Of a stretch of 64,000 bases of DNA, positions 18,244-28,111 are shown piece by piece. The DNA lies in assembly GCA_043808235.1 (NCBI GenBank), contig JAZDFC010000061.1, forward strand, positions 1 through 64,000, read 5' to 3'. Under the pieces are notes generated by a model. It searched no databases, had not been told where the DNA came from, and saw only the letters and a list, made by a program, of their open reading frames with translations. Origin of the DNA: JAZDFC01 sp043808235. GTDB taxonomy: Bacteria > Bacteroidota > Ignavibacteria > Ignavibacteriales > Melioribacteraceae. Every line of letters starts with the position of its first letter. The stretch's first letter is position 1. Both the position numbers and the translations under genes were made by a program.

Positions 18244-21200
18244 ATGGAAAAAGTTTATTATAAAATTCTAACGATTTCTCTGATCCTGATATTAAATGCT
18301 TCTATGCTTATCGCTCAATATATCCCGGGCAAGGAACGTGGTGAAGCGAGAGAAAGAGCCCAAGTGCAGATGGAAGGTAACAGGGTTAGAGCTACAATTT
18401 TTAATTTCGGTCATACCGGCAGAACAGGCGCTGCTACAATAGATGTTATGACGCCTTATGAATGGCCGAAGAATACAGGTAAAGTCTATCTGGCTCAAAC
18501 CGCAGTGTGGATGGGCGCAGAAGTAACTGACAATAATGGCGAGATACAAAAAATTGTAATTGTAAATAACGGCAGAACCTCGCCCCAGGGAAAATCATGG
18601 AACCTTGAACCGGTAGCTGGTTATCACAATCCGTCTCAAATAGTAGATCCTCCGGAAGTTGCAACCAGTGTTAATCCGGATACATGGCCATCGTTTTGGC
18701 CTGATAGAATGAACGATGAAACTGATCCAGGTTGGGCTGGTACATGGAATGGATACTTTGGTAAAAATGTTTTTAATGCAGACCAGGAAGTTTTTTACAG
18801 AGCCTCGGATGATAATTATGACAAGTATGGAAATTATTTCCCTGACTCAACTGATCTTAATAGAAAAGGTCTTGGATTTATTATTGACGTGAGAGCTCTC
18901 TCATGGTCGCAGGTTTTGGTAGAAGATGTTATTTATATTTTACACTATATCAAAAACGACGGGACACAGGATATGACCAAAGTCGCCTTCACTTTATGGT
19001 TTGCTGATTTTGTTGGCGGCGATGGTGACTCGATGGATGACATCTCGGATTTCGATCTCATTGAAGATATTGTTTGGGCAAGAGACTCGGATCATCGTGC
19101 CATAAATTTTGGAAGCGATCCTGTTGGTATAGTTGCTGTAACTCTTCTTGAAACACCCGGTAATGCAGTTGATAGAATAGATAATGACGGCGACAGCGAT
19201 GACAACGGTCCATTAACTTCCGAAGCAATGCTTACAGGTGAAATTTCGGATAACTTGGTTGATGATAACGGCAATGGACTTATCGACGAAAATCAAACTC
19301 ATATCCCATTCGGAAACCAGAAAGGTGTTTCGTATGCGGATTTTATCGATAATGACGGCGATGCTGAAACAGGCGCTCCAGTTGTTACACAAGAGATGGT
19401 TGATCAATCGCAGTTCGATACATGGATGAGATGGCCTTTAATGGATGCAGTTCAAGCAGGTAAAGTCCATTTGATCATGCTGTCATCTGAAGATTTAGGT
19501 TTTGCTTTTAAAGATTACATTGATAATGATGACGATGGTGAAAATAGCGGCAGTCCTACAGTGACCCAGGAAATGATTAATACCGCCGCCAGCGACGCTC
19601 CTTATTATAGGTATAAAGTTCCCGGTACTGATATAATTCTTTATGATGTTAAGGCGGAAGATCTCGGTAAAAAATATGCTGATGGAATTTATAACAATAA
19701 CGACGGTGCGATAGATGAAAATATGGATGAAGGAATTGATGAAATGGTTGACGAACGACGTGATAATGGTATTGATGATGATGGTGATTGGAATCCGTTT
19801 ACGGACGATGTTGGTTTAGACGGTGTAGCCGAAACCAACGATCCGGGTGAATTGGATGGTTATCCTACATCAGGCGCCCGATATGGATTACCGGGCGAAC
19901 CGAATGTGGATGTTACCGACGTTTCGGAAACTGACCAGATTGGTGTTACCAACGCTACTAAAATTGCAGCGGGCGCTACACCAAACAACGATGCTCAAAT
20001 CTGGTTCGATATTATGATGCCGGGTAAATTCTTTGATCCCATTACCGGTAACCAGCAAGGTGAATACGACATATTTGTTTCGTCAAGTTTCTTCCCGCTT
20101 CAACCCGGTCAGGTTGAACCGATGTCCCTTGCAGTAATATTGGGCAATGCACCAGTTCCAGATCCAAGCGGCGATTTAAGAAAAGCCGAAATTTTAAGGA
20201 AACGCGTTAGAGCCCAGGAAACTTATAATAACGATTATCAATTTGCGAATGCACCATTAACTCCAACTCTAAAAGCAATTGCGGGAGATAATAAAGTTAC
20301 TTTATACTGGGATGAAATTGCCGAATCATCATTCGACAGATATATTGATAATATCGGCGGCATTGGAGAAGATTTTGAAGGATATAAAATATATCGTTCA
20401 ACAGATGCAGCATTCCAGGATATTGAAGATATTACAACCGGATATGGAGTACCTAAATTCAAAACCGCGTTGGCAATTTTCGATTTGGCAGATGGAATTG
20501 AAGGTTTCGATCCGTTAGGAATTGAAGGCGCGCATTTTTATATGGGTACCGACAGCGGATTGCAGCATACATTTGTTGATACAACCGCTAAAAACGGATT
20601 CACATATTATTATGCATTAACTTCATTCGATTTTGGATATATAGGCGGAAACATTATCCCATCGGAATGTCCGATAAGAATTTCGCTTAAATCCGACGGT
20701 AGTGCAAAACTTGGGCAGAATGTGGTACGCATTACTCCCGATGCCCCTGCCGCAGGTTACAATGCGCCTTCGCTTGGTGAGATAAAGAGAGTTGAAGGTA
20801 CAACGACAGGTACGATTGCCTATAATATTCTTGATATCGATTTAATTAAAGACGGTCATGTTTATTATGTTACGTTCGAAGACACATTAAAGGCTGCAAG
20901 CAGCAGCTCGGAAAAAGATACGCTCACCACTAAGAATTTCACACTTACAGATTCAACCGAAGCAAGAGTGCTGATTGAAAAAAGCACAAGGCTTTCAGCC
21001 TCTGTTGAACAGCCTATAATTGACGGCTTCCAACTTGTTTTATTGAATGAAGAAAGAGTCCAAATCAACGAAGAGCTTTCCGGTTGGAGCGATGAAACTT
21101 TACCGGCTTTCGTATTTGAGAAATTTGTTGTTGGCAATGTTGAAGGTGAGGAGAGACCGAACGACTACGAGATAACATTCGGCGATGTTGGAATGGCGAC

Positions 21201-21888
21201 TTCCACCGAAGTGAAAATAGGTACAAACACTTTGCCTTCGAAACAGGTAAACTTCAAAGTAAGAAATAAAAGTACTAACAACGATATTGATTTTGCTTTC
21301 CTCGAAAGGGATTTAACAGGCGGAGATGGAGTCTTCTCGGCCAAAGGTACTAGTTTAGACAGAATCATTTTCATGGAAAATAATAATCAAGGTGAAAAAG
21401 TATATACATGGTGGTTTTATCTGCCCAATAAAGCCGATGAAGCTCCGGGTTACCGCTTGCTTACTAACGGTGATGTGGCTACCATCGTTTTAAGAAAGCC
21501 ATTCCTAAAAGAAGATAAATTTAGATTTGTTGCACAGAAAGGTTACATTGATGGTGAAGCGGCAAAGTTAGAACTCGATAGAATTAAAGTTGTCCCGAAT
21601 CCCTATGTTGCATCGGCAAAATGGGAGCCGAAGAATCCGTTTGTAAGCGGACGCGGTCCCAGGTCAATTCACTTTACGCATTTACCTGCTGAATGTACTA
21701 TTAGAATATTTACGGTTAACGGTGAGCTTGTAAAAACAATTAACCACTCGAATGCGTTAAACGACGGCTCTGCCGAATGGAATTTATTGACCGATGAAAA
21801 TCTTTCAATCGCTTACGGAGTTTATATTTATCATGTTGACGCTCCGGGAATCGGCGAAATAACAGGCAAGTTTGCAGTAATCAAGTAA
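18244..21888 (+). CDS. giant secreted protein with Asp-rich calcium-type repeats and C-terminal sorting-like domain
   Basis: The 1214-residue product has a signal peptide (about 1-24). Between about residues 300 and 520 it holds repeated short acidic units (DRIDNDGDSDDNG, DDNGNGLIDEN, DYIDNDDDGEN, NGIDDDGDW) resembling thrombospondin type-3 or dockerin-type calcium loops. A fibronectin-like stretch occupies about 670-810. The last 90 residues (VVPNPYVASAKW, CTIRIFTVNGELVKTI, YGVYIYHVDAPG) resemble the T9SS C-terminal domain used for surface export. It follows the TonB receptor by 19 bases with a GGGAGG site, so they are co-transcribed. Function is unknown; surface structural or adhesive roles are plausible. 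Confidence 0.8.
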   Translation: MEKVYYKILTISLILILNASMLIAQYIPGKERGEARERAQVQMEGNRVRATIFNFGHTGRTGAATIDVMTPYEWPKNTGKVYLAQTAVWMGAEVTDNNGEIQKIVIVNNGRTSPQGKSWNLEPVAGYHNPSQIVDPPEVATSVNPDTWPSFWPDRMNDETDPGWAGTWNGYFGKNVFNADQEVFYRASDDNYDKYGNYFPDSTDLNRKGLGFIIDVRALSWSQVLVEDVIYILHYIKNDGTQDMTKVAFTLWFADFVGGDGDSMDDISDFDLIEDIVWARDSDHRAINFGSDPVGIVAVTLLETPGNAVDRIDNDGDSDDNGPLTSEAMLTGEISDNLVDDNGNGLIDENQTHIPFGNQKGVSYADFIDNDGDAETGAPVVTQEMVDQSQFDTWMRWPLMDAVQAGKVHLIMLSSEDLGFAFKDYIDNDDDGENSGSPTVTQEMINTAASDAPYYRYKVPGTDIILYDVKAEDLGKKYADGIYNNNDGAIDENMDEGIDEMVDERRDNGIDDDGDWNPFTDDVGLDGVAETNDPGELDGYPTSGARYGLPGEPNVDVTDVSETDQIGVTNATKIAAGATPNNDAQIWFDIMMPGKFFDPITGNQQGEYDIFVSSSFFPLQPGQVEPMSLAVILGNAPVPDPSGDLRKAEILRKRVRAQETYNNDYQFANAPLTPTLKAIAGDNKVTLYWDEIAESSFDRYIDNIGGIGEDFEGYKIYRSTDAAFQDIEDITTGYGVPKFKTALAIFDLADGIEGFDPLGIEGAHFYMGTDSGLQHTFVDTTAKNGFTYYYALTSFDFGYIGGNIIPSECPIRISLKSDGSAKLGQNVVRITPDAPAAGYNAPSLGEIKRVEGTTTGTIAYNILDIDLIKDGHVYYVTFEDTLKAASSSSEKDTLTTKNFTLTDSTEARVLIEKSTRLSASVEQPIIDGFQLVLLNEERVQINEELSGWSDETLPAFVFEKFVVGNVEGEERPNDYEITFGDVGMATSTEVKIGTNTLPSKQVNFKVRNKSTNNDIDFAFLERDLTGGDGVFSAKGTSLDRIIFMENNNQGEKVYTWWFYLPNKADEAPGYRLLTNGDVATIVLRKPFLKEDKFRFVAQKGYIDGEAAKLELDRIKVVPNPYVASAKWEPKNPFVSGRGPRSIHFTHLPAECTIRIFTVNGELVKTINHSNALNDGSAEWNLLTDENLSIAYGVYIYHVDAPGIGEITGKFAVIK

Positions 21889-21921
21889 TTAATTTTGATA
21901 ATTAAATTTTAGGAGATAAAA

Positions 21922-22950
21922 GTGGTTGGTAAAAAATTAATTGTATCGGTTCTGTTATTACTTGCCGTTACTGCATTGCCTTTCCACGCACAAGCGGTAA
22001 GTAAAACGGGTACAACAGCCGCTAAATTCTTGAGTATTGGCGTTGGCCCCCGTGCAAATGCAATGGGAGCTGCATACAGCGCAGTAGCATCCGATGCTTC
22101 GGCGATGTATTGGAATCCTGCGGGAATTGCACAGGTTACTCAGAATGAGGCTTTGTTCACTTATACGAAAATGTTCGCCGATATTAATCTAAATTATTTC
22201 GGCTTGGTTTTAAATCTTGGTTCGGCGGGAAATCTTGGTGTAAACGTAACCTCGCTTAATTACGGCGAAATGGATGTTACAACCGAATTCTACCCCGAAG
22301 GTACTGGCGAAACATTCACCGCTGGCAGTTATGCAATAGGATTATCGTATGCCAGATTTATTACAGAGGAATTTGTTGTTGGTGTTACCGCTAAATACAT
22401 TCGCGAGAATATATATAATTCAAGCGCCGGCGGATTCGCTTTCGATATTGGTACAATTTTCACTACACCGTTTTATGGGGTGAAATTTGCAAGCAGTATT
22501 ACTAATTTCGGAACAAAGATGAAAATGAGCGGTGACGATTTGCTTGTGCGTTATGATCAGGATTATAATAATACCGGTGATAACAATCAGCTCGATGCCG
22601 ACTTAAGAACAGAGTCGTACGAGCTTCCACTCCGTTTACAGATTGGATTATCCCGCGATTTCCAATTTATGGACAATCAGAGATTTACGGTTGCTCTTGA
22701 TGCTAACTATCCCAACGACAATGCGCAATGGGTAAATGTTGGCGGCGAATTAGCTTTATTCGATCAGATGGTTTCAATCCGCGGTGGATATAAAGCTCTT
22801 TTCCTGGAAGATTCGCAGGAAGGATTAACATTTGGTTTCGGGTTGCGTTACGATGGATTGTCTGTTTTCAGAATCAATGTGGATTACTCGTATCAGCAAC
22901 TTGAATACCTTGATAATATTCACAGCTTTGGAATAATACTCGGTTTTTAA
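21922..22950 (+). CDS. PorV/PorQ-like outer-membrane protein (UPF0164 family)
   Basis: The 342-residue product has a signal peptide. The family start TGTTAAKFLSIGVGPRANAMGAAYSAVASDASAMYWNPAG is visible in pieces at about residues 28-65; this is typical of the PorV/UPF0164 barrel proteins. PorV works in the T9SS as a shuttle that accepts folded cargo and delivers it to the attachment complex. The start is GTG with AGGAGA just upstream. It lies 33 bases after the giant secreted protein and is followed by a T9SS cargo gene, so a role in exporting its neighbours is likely but inferred. The C-terminus (FGIILGF) ends in Phe, as barrels do. Confidence 0.85.
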   Translation: MVGKKLIVSVLLLLAVTALPFHAQAVSKTGTTAAKFLSIGVGPRANAMGAAYSAVASDASAMYWNPAGIAQVTQNEALFTYTKMFADINLNYFGLVLNLGSAGNLGVNVTSLNYGEMDVTTEFYPEGTGETFTAGSYAIGLSYARFITEEFVVGVTAKYIRENIYNSSAGGFAFDIGTIFTTPFYGVKFASSITNFGTKMKMSGDDLLVRYDQDYNNTGDNNQLDADLRTESYELPLRLQIGLSRDFQFMDNQRFTVALDANYPNDNAQWVNVGGELALFDQMVSIRGGYKALFLEDSQEGLTFGFGLRYDGLSVFRINVDYSYQQLEYLDNIHSFGIILGF

Positions 22951-23023
22951 TGAATCAATTAACTATTTTATACGGATTTCCGTTATTAACTAATTACACA
23001 TTACACATTATTTGGGAGGTACT

Positions 23024-24880
23024 ATGAAAAAACTTAACCTACTATTTGCACTTGTGCTTATGGCTTCTTCGGTCTTTGCGCAGGCAAATGTAACATTCCA
23101 GGCCGATATGACCATTGAAATTGGACAGCATCGGTTTGATGCCGCTACCCAGAAGTTATATGTTACGGGTGATTTTACCGGATGGAGTACTGTTGCCGGC
23201 ACAGCTCTTGAGCTGACCGATGCTGACGCTGATAAAATTTACACCGGCACGTATCCAGTTGACCAGGCAACTTATCCTACAATTAACTACAAATTCATCT
23301 ATCCTAAGATTGATGAAACCACACAGTGGGAAGACAAAATCGGAAACAGAACTTTTGATATTTCTGCTGGTGGAGATTTAACCATTCCTGTTTCTGTATT
23401 CGATAATCTTACATATGCAGGTGCAAATGCAACCGTTACTTTCAACTGCGATATGACCCTTTACGTAAATAACAGCACATTCATTCCCGGGACACACAAA
23501 TTATGGATTGCCGGTAGCTTTACTGACTGGCAGAACAGCAGAGTTGAGTTGACTGCAGGTGCAGACAATGTTTATTCTGCTACTGTTACACAGGATAACC
23601 TTGGTGCTAATTTAGTTGGTGGTCAAACACTTCAATATAAATATTTGTTTGGCGACGCTGACTTTACAAATGTTACTTGGGAAGACGGTGATAACCGAAC
23701 ATGGTTCACACATGACGGCGCAAGTACAGCTACAAGATTTTTCAATGATATGAACCCGACTTCAGATCTTGGCGATGGAAATGTTTTATTCCAGGTTGAT
23801 ATGCGCGTTTTGGAAGAAATAGGTATTTTCGATCCTGCCGTTGACTTTGCTGAAGTTAGAGGCGGATTTAATGCATGGACCGGTGGTGAAGATGCTACAA
23901 TGATACAAGATCCATTTGATGCTAACCTTTGGACAAGAAATCATCCGTTCGAACAAATCCAGGTTGGCTCCGAGCAGCTTTATAAGTATTTTGCATTGTT
24001 AGCTGTACCCGGCATCTGGCTTGATGCTTGGGAAAGACCATTAAGCCAGGGCGGCGGTAACCGAGGTGTGGACTTCGAGGCAACCAACGATCAAGTAATA
24101 GCCCCTGTATATTATGACGACGTTGATCCGAGATGGGTAATTCCTGCCGGAACAAACGTAGCCATTACCTTTAGTGTTGATATGGCAAATGCAATGGATC
24201 CTGCATTAATTGCGCTTCCATTCGATCCAACTATAGACCAATTATGGTGGATTGCTGAACAACCCTCCTTTGTTCGTACACAGGGTTGGACAGATGGCGA
24301 CAATATGCAAGTACTGCAAATGACCGATCCGGATGGCGATTATATCTTCACAGGCACACTAAATGTTACAGCTCCTTCATTCAACGCATTTGAATACCGT
24401 TATGGTTTCATCGATGCGACAGACGGCGCATGGATATTAGAACCGGCCGGTTACGGCGATTTTGCTTATAGAGTTAGATTTATCGGAATGAGCGGCGACA
24501 GAGAATTCATTCAGCCGTTTAATGCAACCCAGGATTCATGGGCAAATCAAGAAGATAAATCAGATCAGCAGGATGCATTCCCATTGGTTGGCGTTGAACC
24601 GATCAATGTTATTGCTAACAGCTATCAACTGGAGCAAAACTATCCTAATCCTTTTAACCCGGAAACTACTATCAGATTCAGCTTGCCACAAGCTAACCTG
24701 GTAACTATTAAAGTGTACAACACGCTTGGTCAGGAAGTAGCAACCGTGTTGACAAAAGAATTGGCTACCGGTACTTACGAAGTTCCGTTTAATGCTAAAA
24801 ATTTAGCAAGCGGTATTTACTTCTACAATATCAAAGCTGGCGATTTTTCAGCAACAAGAAAAATGATGCTCTTGAAGTAA
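23024..24880 (+). CDS. T9SS-secreted protein with repeated starch-binding-like beta domains
   Basis: The 618-residue product has a signal peptide (MKKLNLLFALVLMASSVFAQ). Four similar domains of about 110-130 residues follow, each starting like VTFQADM, VTFNCDM, VLFQVDM or ITFSVDM. Each then has a GDFTGW-type or GGFNAW-type turn and a YKYLF- or YKFIYP-like strand. This pattern resembles CBM20/CBM48 starch-binding folds. The last 80 residues are a clear T9SS type A sorting domain (NYPNPFNPETTI, VYNTLGQEVATV, GIYFYNIKAG, KMMLLK). I start at ATG 23024, since GGGAGG overlaps the longer TTG frame. No catalytic domain is visible. It is the last gene of the envelope cluster; a terminator follows. Confidence 0.88.
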   Translation: MKKLNLLFALVLMASSVFAQANVTFQADMTIEIGQHRFDAATQKLYVTGDFTGWSTVAGTALELTDADADKIYTGTYPVDQATYPTINYKFIYPKIDETTQWEDKIGNRTFDISAGGDLTIPVSVFDNLTYAGANATVTFNCDMTLYVNNSTFIPGTHKLWIAGSFTDWQNSRVELTAGADNVYSATVTQDNLGANLVGGQTLQYKYLFGDADFTNVTWEDGDNRTWFTHDGASTATRFFNDMNPTSDLGDGNVLFQVDMRVLEEIGIFDPAVDFAEVRGGFNAWTGGEDATMIQDPFDANLWTRNHPFEQIQVGSEQLYKYFALLAVPGIWLDAWERPLSQGGGNRGVDFEATNDQVIAPVYYDDVDPRWVIPAGTNVAITFSVDMANAMDPALIALPFDPTIDQLWWIAEQPSFVRTQGWTDGDNMQVLQMTDPDGDYIFTGTLNVTAPSFNAFEYRYGFIDATDGAWILEPAGYGDFAYRVRFIGMSGDREFIQPFNATQDSWANQEDKSDQQDAFPLVGVEPINVIANSYQLEQNYPNPFNPETTIRFSLPQANLVTIKVYNTLGQEVATVLTKELATGTYEVPFNAKNLASGIYFYNIKAGDFSATRKMMLLK

Positions 24881-24914
24881 GCCACAAATTTCACTGATTC
24901 ACACAAAACAAAAA

Positions 24915-24946
24915 AAGCCCGACTTGAATAAAGCCGGGCTTTTTTA
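24915..24946 (+). terminator. bidirectional intrinsic terminator
   Basis: A stem AGCCCG/CGGGCT, with further pairs around a central mismatch, has T residues after it on the plus strand and an A run before it. It can therefore end both the T9SS cluster and the convergent haem-binding gene. It lies 35 bases after the plus-strand stop. Confidence 0.88.
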
Positions 24947-24967
24947 TGTACGAACTAAACTAAAACT

Positions 24968-25399
24968 TTATTGAAGCCTTCCCTCTGCCCATTTTTTAAT
25001 TGTGGCCTTCTGTTCAAGCGTTAATACTGAATTAGGATGAAGAAATGTGTACATCTTCATCGGCATCTCATCTTCGCTAACCTCTTTCCAAATTTCTTCT
25101 TTCAATTCTATTTTTTGGTTTATTCCATAACTCTCCCAAACGGAAAAGTTCAGTTTACTTCGGCCATCTTCAACATGCCCGACAATTAAAAATGAAACCG
25201 GTGCAATCTTGCTGTAAAACGGCCACTTAGTTTCGTTGCTGTGGCAATCATAGCATGAAGTTTTAAATACATTCTTAACAGATGGGGATGCTCTAAGTTC
25301 TGCGGTAACCGGCGGATTAGATCTTTCCACTTCAATAAACTGAATTCCTATTAATGTTAAGAAAATTAAAAGAAACAATAATTTGAAAAACATTCTCAT
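24968..25399 (-). CDS. haem-binding domain protein with CxxCH motif
   Basis: The 143-residue product has an N-terminal hydrophobic anchor (about 4-22). A compact Haem_bd-type domain follows with SCYDCHSNETKWPFYSKIAP (CxxCH at about residues 52-56). The WPFYS-IAPVSF pattern and a C-terminal helix with KKWAEG are characteristic of this family of small periplasmic or membrane-anchored mono-haem proteins. I use ATG 25399 with GGAG upstream, not the longer open frame. The role is unknown; electron transfer or haem sensing are both possible. The gene is monocistronic and convergent with the T9SS cluster. Confidence 0.83.
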   Translation of the reverse strand: MRMFFKLLFLLIFLTLIGIQFIEVERSNPPVTAELRASPSVKNVFKTSCYDCHSNETKWPFYSKIAPVSFLIVGHVEDGRSKLNFSVWESYGINQKIELKEEIWKEVSEDEMPMKMYTFLHPNSVLTLEQKATIKKWAEGRLQ

Positions 25400-25547
25400 G
25401 CCAAACTCCGTTTTTGTTTTCTGCAAAGTTATATAAATGGTTATTAAAAAAAATAGCGAATTGATGTATATCAATCCCTCTCCCCAAAATCACTCGGCAG
25501 GTAAGAACTTTACCGTCTGTATTGGTGTTTTCTATTTGTAACGAAAG

Positions 25548-25772
25548 ATGAAAGAAGTACCTTTGATTTCTCCGTGCACTAAAATCTGCAGCATTGATAT
25601 TACGACAAACCTTTGTGCGGGATGCATGCGTACCATTGATGAAATTACTAACTGGGTTAACTACACGGATCAGAAGCGGGAGAAAATTATGGATGAAATC
25701 GAATTTCGAAAAAGCTGCTACTCAAAATATTTTGAGGATGGTAAATATTCTAAAAAGGATTCAACTGATTAA
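25548..25772 (+). CDS. DUF1289 small cysteine-rich protein
   Basis: This 74-residue protein shows the DUF1289 signature SPCTKICSIDITTNLCAGCMRT-x-DEI-x-W, with four cysteines that could bind a metal or an iron-sulfur cluster, followed by a helix. The family is of unknown function and often lies near redox or metal genes. It converges on feoB, and the two 3' ends overlap by 23 bases. Its small size and the conserved cysteines make it a real gene despite the overlap. Confidence 0.85.
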   Translation: MKEVPLISPCTKICSIDITTNLCAGCMRTIDEITNWVNYTDQKREKIMDEIEFRKSCYSKYFEDGKYSKKDSTD

Positions 25773-27669
25773 TTAAGACAACAAGTCCAACCGCGATTAG
25801 AAAAGTAAGAATGGTAATAAATGCGGCATGTCTCCACGAGAGCTCTTTGCTTATTGCCGCAATTGTTGCCAAACATGGGATGTAAAAAGTAACGAAAATG
25901 GTAAAACTGAAAACCTGAGAGAGGGTCATAACTGAATAAACATTCTTTGTCCCGAGCGCAGAGAATAATAAAATGAGAGCAAGTTCTTTTCTCATGATAC
26001 CAAATAAAAGAGTTACACCAAGGATAGCCGGGAGCCCAAGCACACCCGTAGTGAAAAACTTAAGTGCGTTGTTTATTACAGTTGTAAGCTCGAAATGATT
26101 GATAATTTCTAGAACAATACTGCCAATAATTAAAATTGGCCAGGCGATTACAACAAATTCTTTTAACCGCAGCCATGTTTTACTTACGAGCGTTTTAATA
26201 GATGGAATATGATAACGAGGAATTTCCATTATCAAACCAGGAGATACTTCCGGCATTAGAGCCGACATTACTTTACCGGTAATTGCAATAACTATTATGT
26301 TAAGTACATATATTAAAATGGCAGCTTCCATAGAAATAAAAAAACCAACCAACCCGAAAATGATCGTCATTCTTGCCGAACACGGGATTAAAGTTGTAAG
26401 TGTAGCGGTAATTAATTTATCGCGGGTCGATTTAATGATTCGTGTTGCAAGAATTCCGGGGACAGTACAACCATAACCAAGTATCATCGGTACAATCGAT
26501 AGTCCGTGAAGTCCGATTCTATGCATTATGTTGTCGATTAAATATGCGATGCGTGTTAAGTAACCGCTATCTTCAAGGATTGCAAGAAAGAAAAAGAATG
26601 GCAGAAGAAATGGAATTACAATCCCGATACCGCCGCCAAATCCGGAAATCAATCCATTTGTAAATGCATACAGAAATGATTCGCTTCCAAATTCGATTGA
26701 CAGTATTATCCTGATCCTATCGAGGTTATCAACAAATATCGGTTCAATTAAACTGCCAATTGCGAATATCAAACTGAACATTAAGTAAAGGATGGCAGCA
26801 AGAAAAAAATAACCAAAGATCGGATGCATTAAAAAATCATCTATCCTCTGGCGGTAATCAAATTTTGCAGGCGAAAGAATCGCGGTTTCTTTGAAAATTT
26901 TGAATGCCGAATCGTGCCTTGCAGATGAAATTACAAATTCAGGATTGCTTCCTGTGCTTTTCTCAAATTCTTCGAATAGAGCTGCTAATTTGTTGTTTGT
27001 TCCTTCGGAAAGAAATTCACTCAAGTGATTTTTTATGAAGGAATCTTTCTCTATTAATTTTATTGAAAGGAATCTCAAAGGAAACGGCGATTCGAATTTA
27101 CTTTCGGCGACAATATTGCCGACATTATTTAAAAGCAGCTCTGTCCTTTTATCGAACTGAGTAACCGTAGGGATTTGCTTTTTCTCCCCGGATTGGAATG
27201 CTGTTTCGAAAAGCTGGTATATTCCCTCGCCCCTTTTTGCGTTTGTCTCGATAACAGGAATACCAAATTTTTCACTTAGTTTTTGAACGTCTATCTTTAT
27301 TCCTTTTTTATGTGCCTCATCAATCATATTCAGTGCAATAATCATCGGTTTACCAAGCGCCGAAAGCTGTAAAGTCAGTTCAAGACTTCGCGAAAGAACG
27401 CAGGCATCTATTACGTTTACTATTACTGTATCGCCCGGCGAATTGAGTATATAATTTATTGTTGCATTTTCGTATTCATCGTCGGTCTGAGAAGAATAAG
27501 TGCCGGGTAAGTCGCTTACCTCAATCTTTGTGTTGAAGATTTCGATAACGCCTTTTGTAAGTTTTATGGACGCGCCCGGAAAGTTGGATGAAATTGCCTT
27601 ATAACCTACCACCTCATTGAAAATTGTGCTCTTGCCGCAACTGGGCTGCCCAACTAAAATTAATTCCAA
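25750..27669 (-). CDS. feoB: ferrous iron transporter FeoB
   Basis: FeoB imports Fe(II) across the inner membrane. The N-terminal G domain (about 1-160) has G1 GQPSCGKST, G3 DLPGTYS and G4 NMID, followed by a GDI-like helical region. The polytopic domain (about 280-639) has the conserved gate segments with Cys (YGCTVPGILATR and TLIPCSARMT). The 639-residue length is at the short end of the family. The start is TTG, because no ATG exists near the G1 motif; AAGGA within the end of feoA serves as the ribosome binding site. feoA lies one base upstream, so they form one operon. Confidence 0.96.
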   Translation of the reverse strand: MELILVGQPSCGKSTIFNEVVGYKAISSNFPGASIKLTKGVIEIFNTKIEVSDLPGTYSSQTDDEYENATINYILNSPGDTVIVNVIDACVLSRSLELTLQLSALGKPMIIALNMIDEAHKKGIKIDVQKLSEKFGIPVIETNAKRGEGIYQLFETAFQSGEKKQIPTVTQFDKRTELLLNNVGNIVAESKFESPFPLRFLSIKLIEKDSFIKNHLSEFLSEGTNNKLAALFEEFEKSTGSNPEFVISSARHDSAFKIFKETAILSPAKFDYRQRIDDFLMHPIFGYFFLAAILYLMFSLIFAIGSLIEPIFVDNLDRIRIILSIEFGSESFLYAFTNGLISGFGGGIGIVIPFLLPFFFFLAILEDSGYLTRIAYLIDNIMHRIGLHGLSIVPMILGYGCTVPGILATRIIKSTRDKLITATLTTLIPCSARMTIIFGLVGFFISMEAAILIYVLNIIVIAITGKVMSALMPEVSPGLIMEIPRYHIPSIKTLVSKTWLRLKEFVVIAWPILIIGSIVLEIINHFELTTVINNALKFFTTGVLGLPAILGVTLLFGIMRKELALILLFSALGTKNVYSVMTLSQVFSFTIFVTFYIPCLATIAAISKELSWRHAAFITILTFLIAVGLVVLINQLNPF

Positions 27670-27670
27670 C

Positions 27671-27976
27671 TCAAATTCCTTCTACGAGAATTTTTCCTGC
27701 GAGCCCATGCCCGATAGCAATCTCACTGGCATTGCAATTAACAACTACCGGTCCGCGTAAAGAAGAAACTTTTTTTATTCTTATTTTTTGTCCGAGGCGT
27801 ATCCCCATATTCATTAGTTTTAATTTGGCATTGCTGCCTGCGTTTATTTCCACAATTCGGACAACCTCGTCCAACCGGCAATCCACTAATTTCTTGAGTT
27901 CAATTCCCGTTTCAATATTTGTTAACTTGTCATCGCGCATTCTTTTCATTGATTTTCTTGATAGAAATAAGTCCAT
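27671..27976 (-). CDS. feoA: FeoA family protein
   Basis: The 101-residue product carries the SH3-like FeoA domain in its last 75 residues (LKLMNMGIRLGQKIRI, GPVVVNCNASEIAIGHGLAGKI). FeoA is a cytoplasmic partner needed for FeoB-dependent Fe(II) uptake. The N-terminal 25 residues are basic and extra; a start at the internal ATG codons near 27949 or 27940 is possible. It is translationally coupled to feoB. No Fur box was recognised in the 135-base upstream gap. Confidence 0.9.
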   Translation of the reverse strand: MDLFLSRKSMKRMRDDKLTNIETGIELKKLVDCRLDEVVRIVEINAGSNAKLKLMNMGIRLGQKIRIKKVSSLRGPVVVNCNASEIAIGHGLAGKILVEGI

Positions 27977-28111
27977 AAACTATTATCTGTTATCGAAATT
28001 TATTCTCATGAGCAAATATAATCAAGCCAGCTTTAGAATTGGGAGAATAAATTCATTTTACGTGCCTGTGATTGGACAATTTTCTAATTTTATGTAAAAG
28101 ATTGGATAATA

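Noticed and set aside
18244..21888. True dockerin or cellulosome component
   Set aside because: The acidic loops lack the paired dockerin helix pattern and no cohesin is present; they are better described as generic calcium-type repeats.
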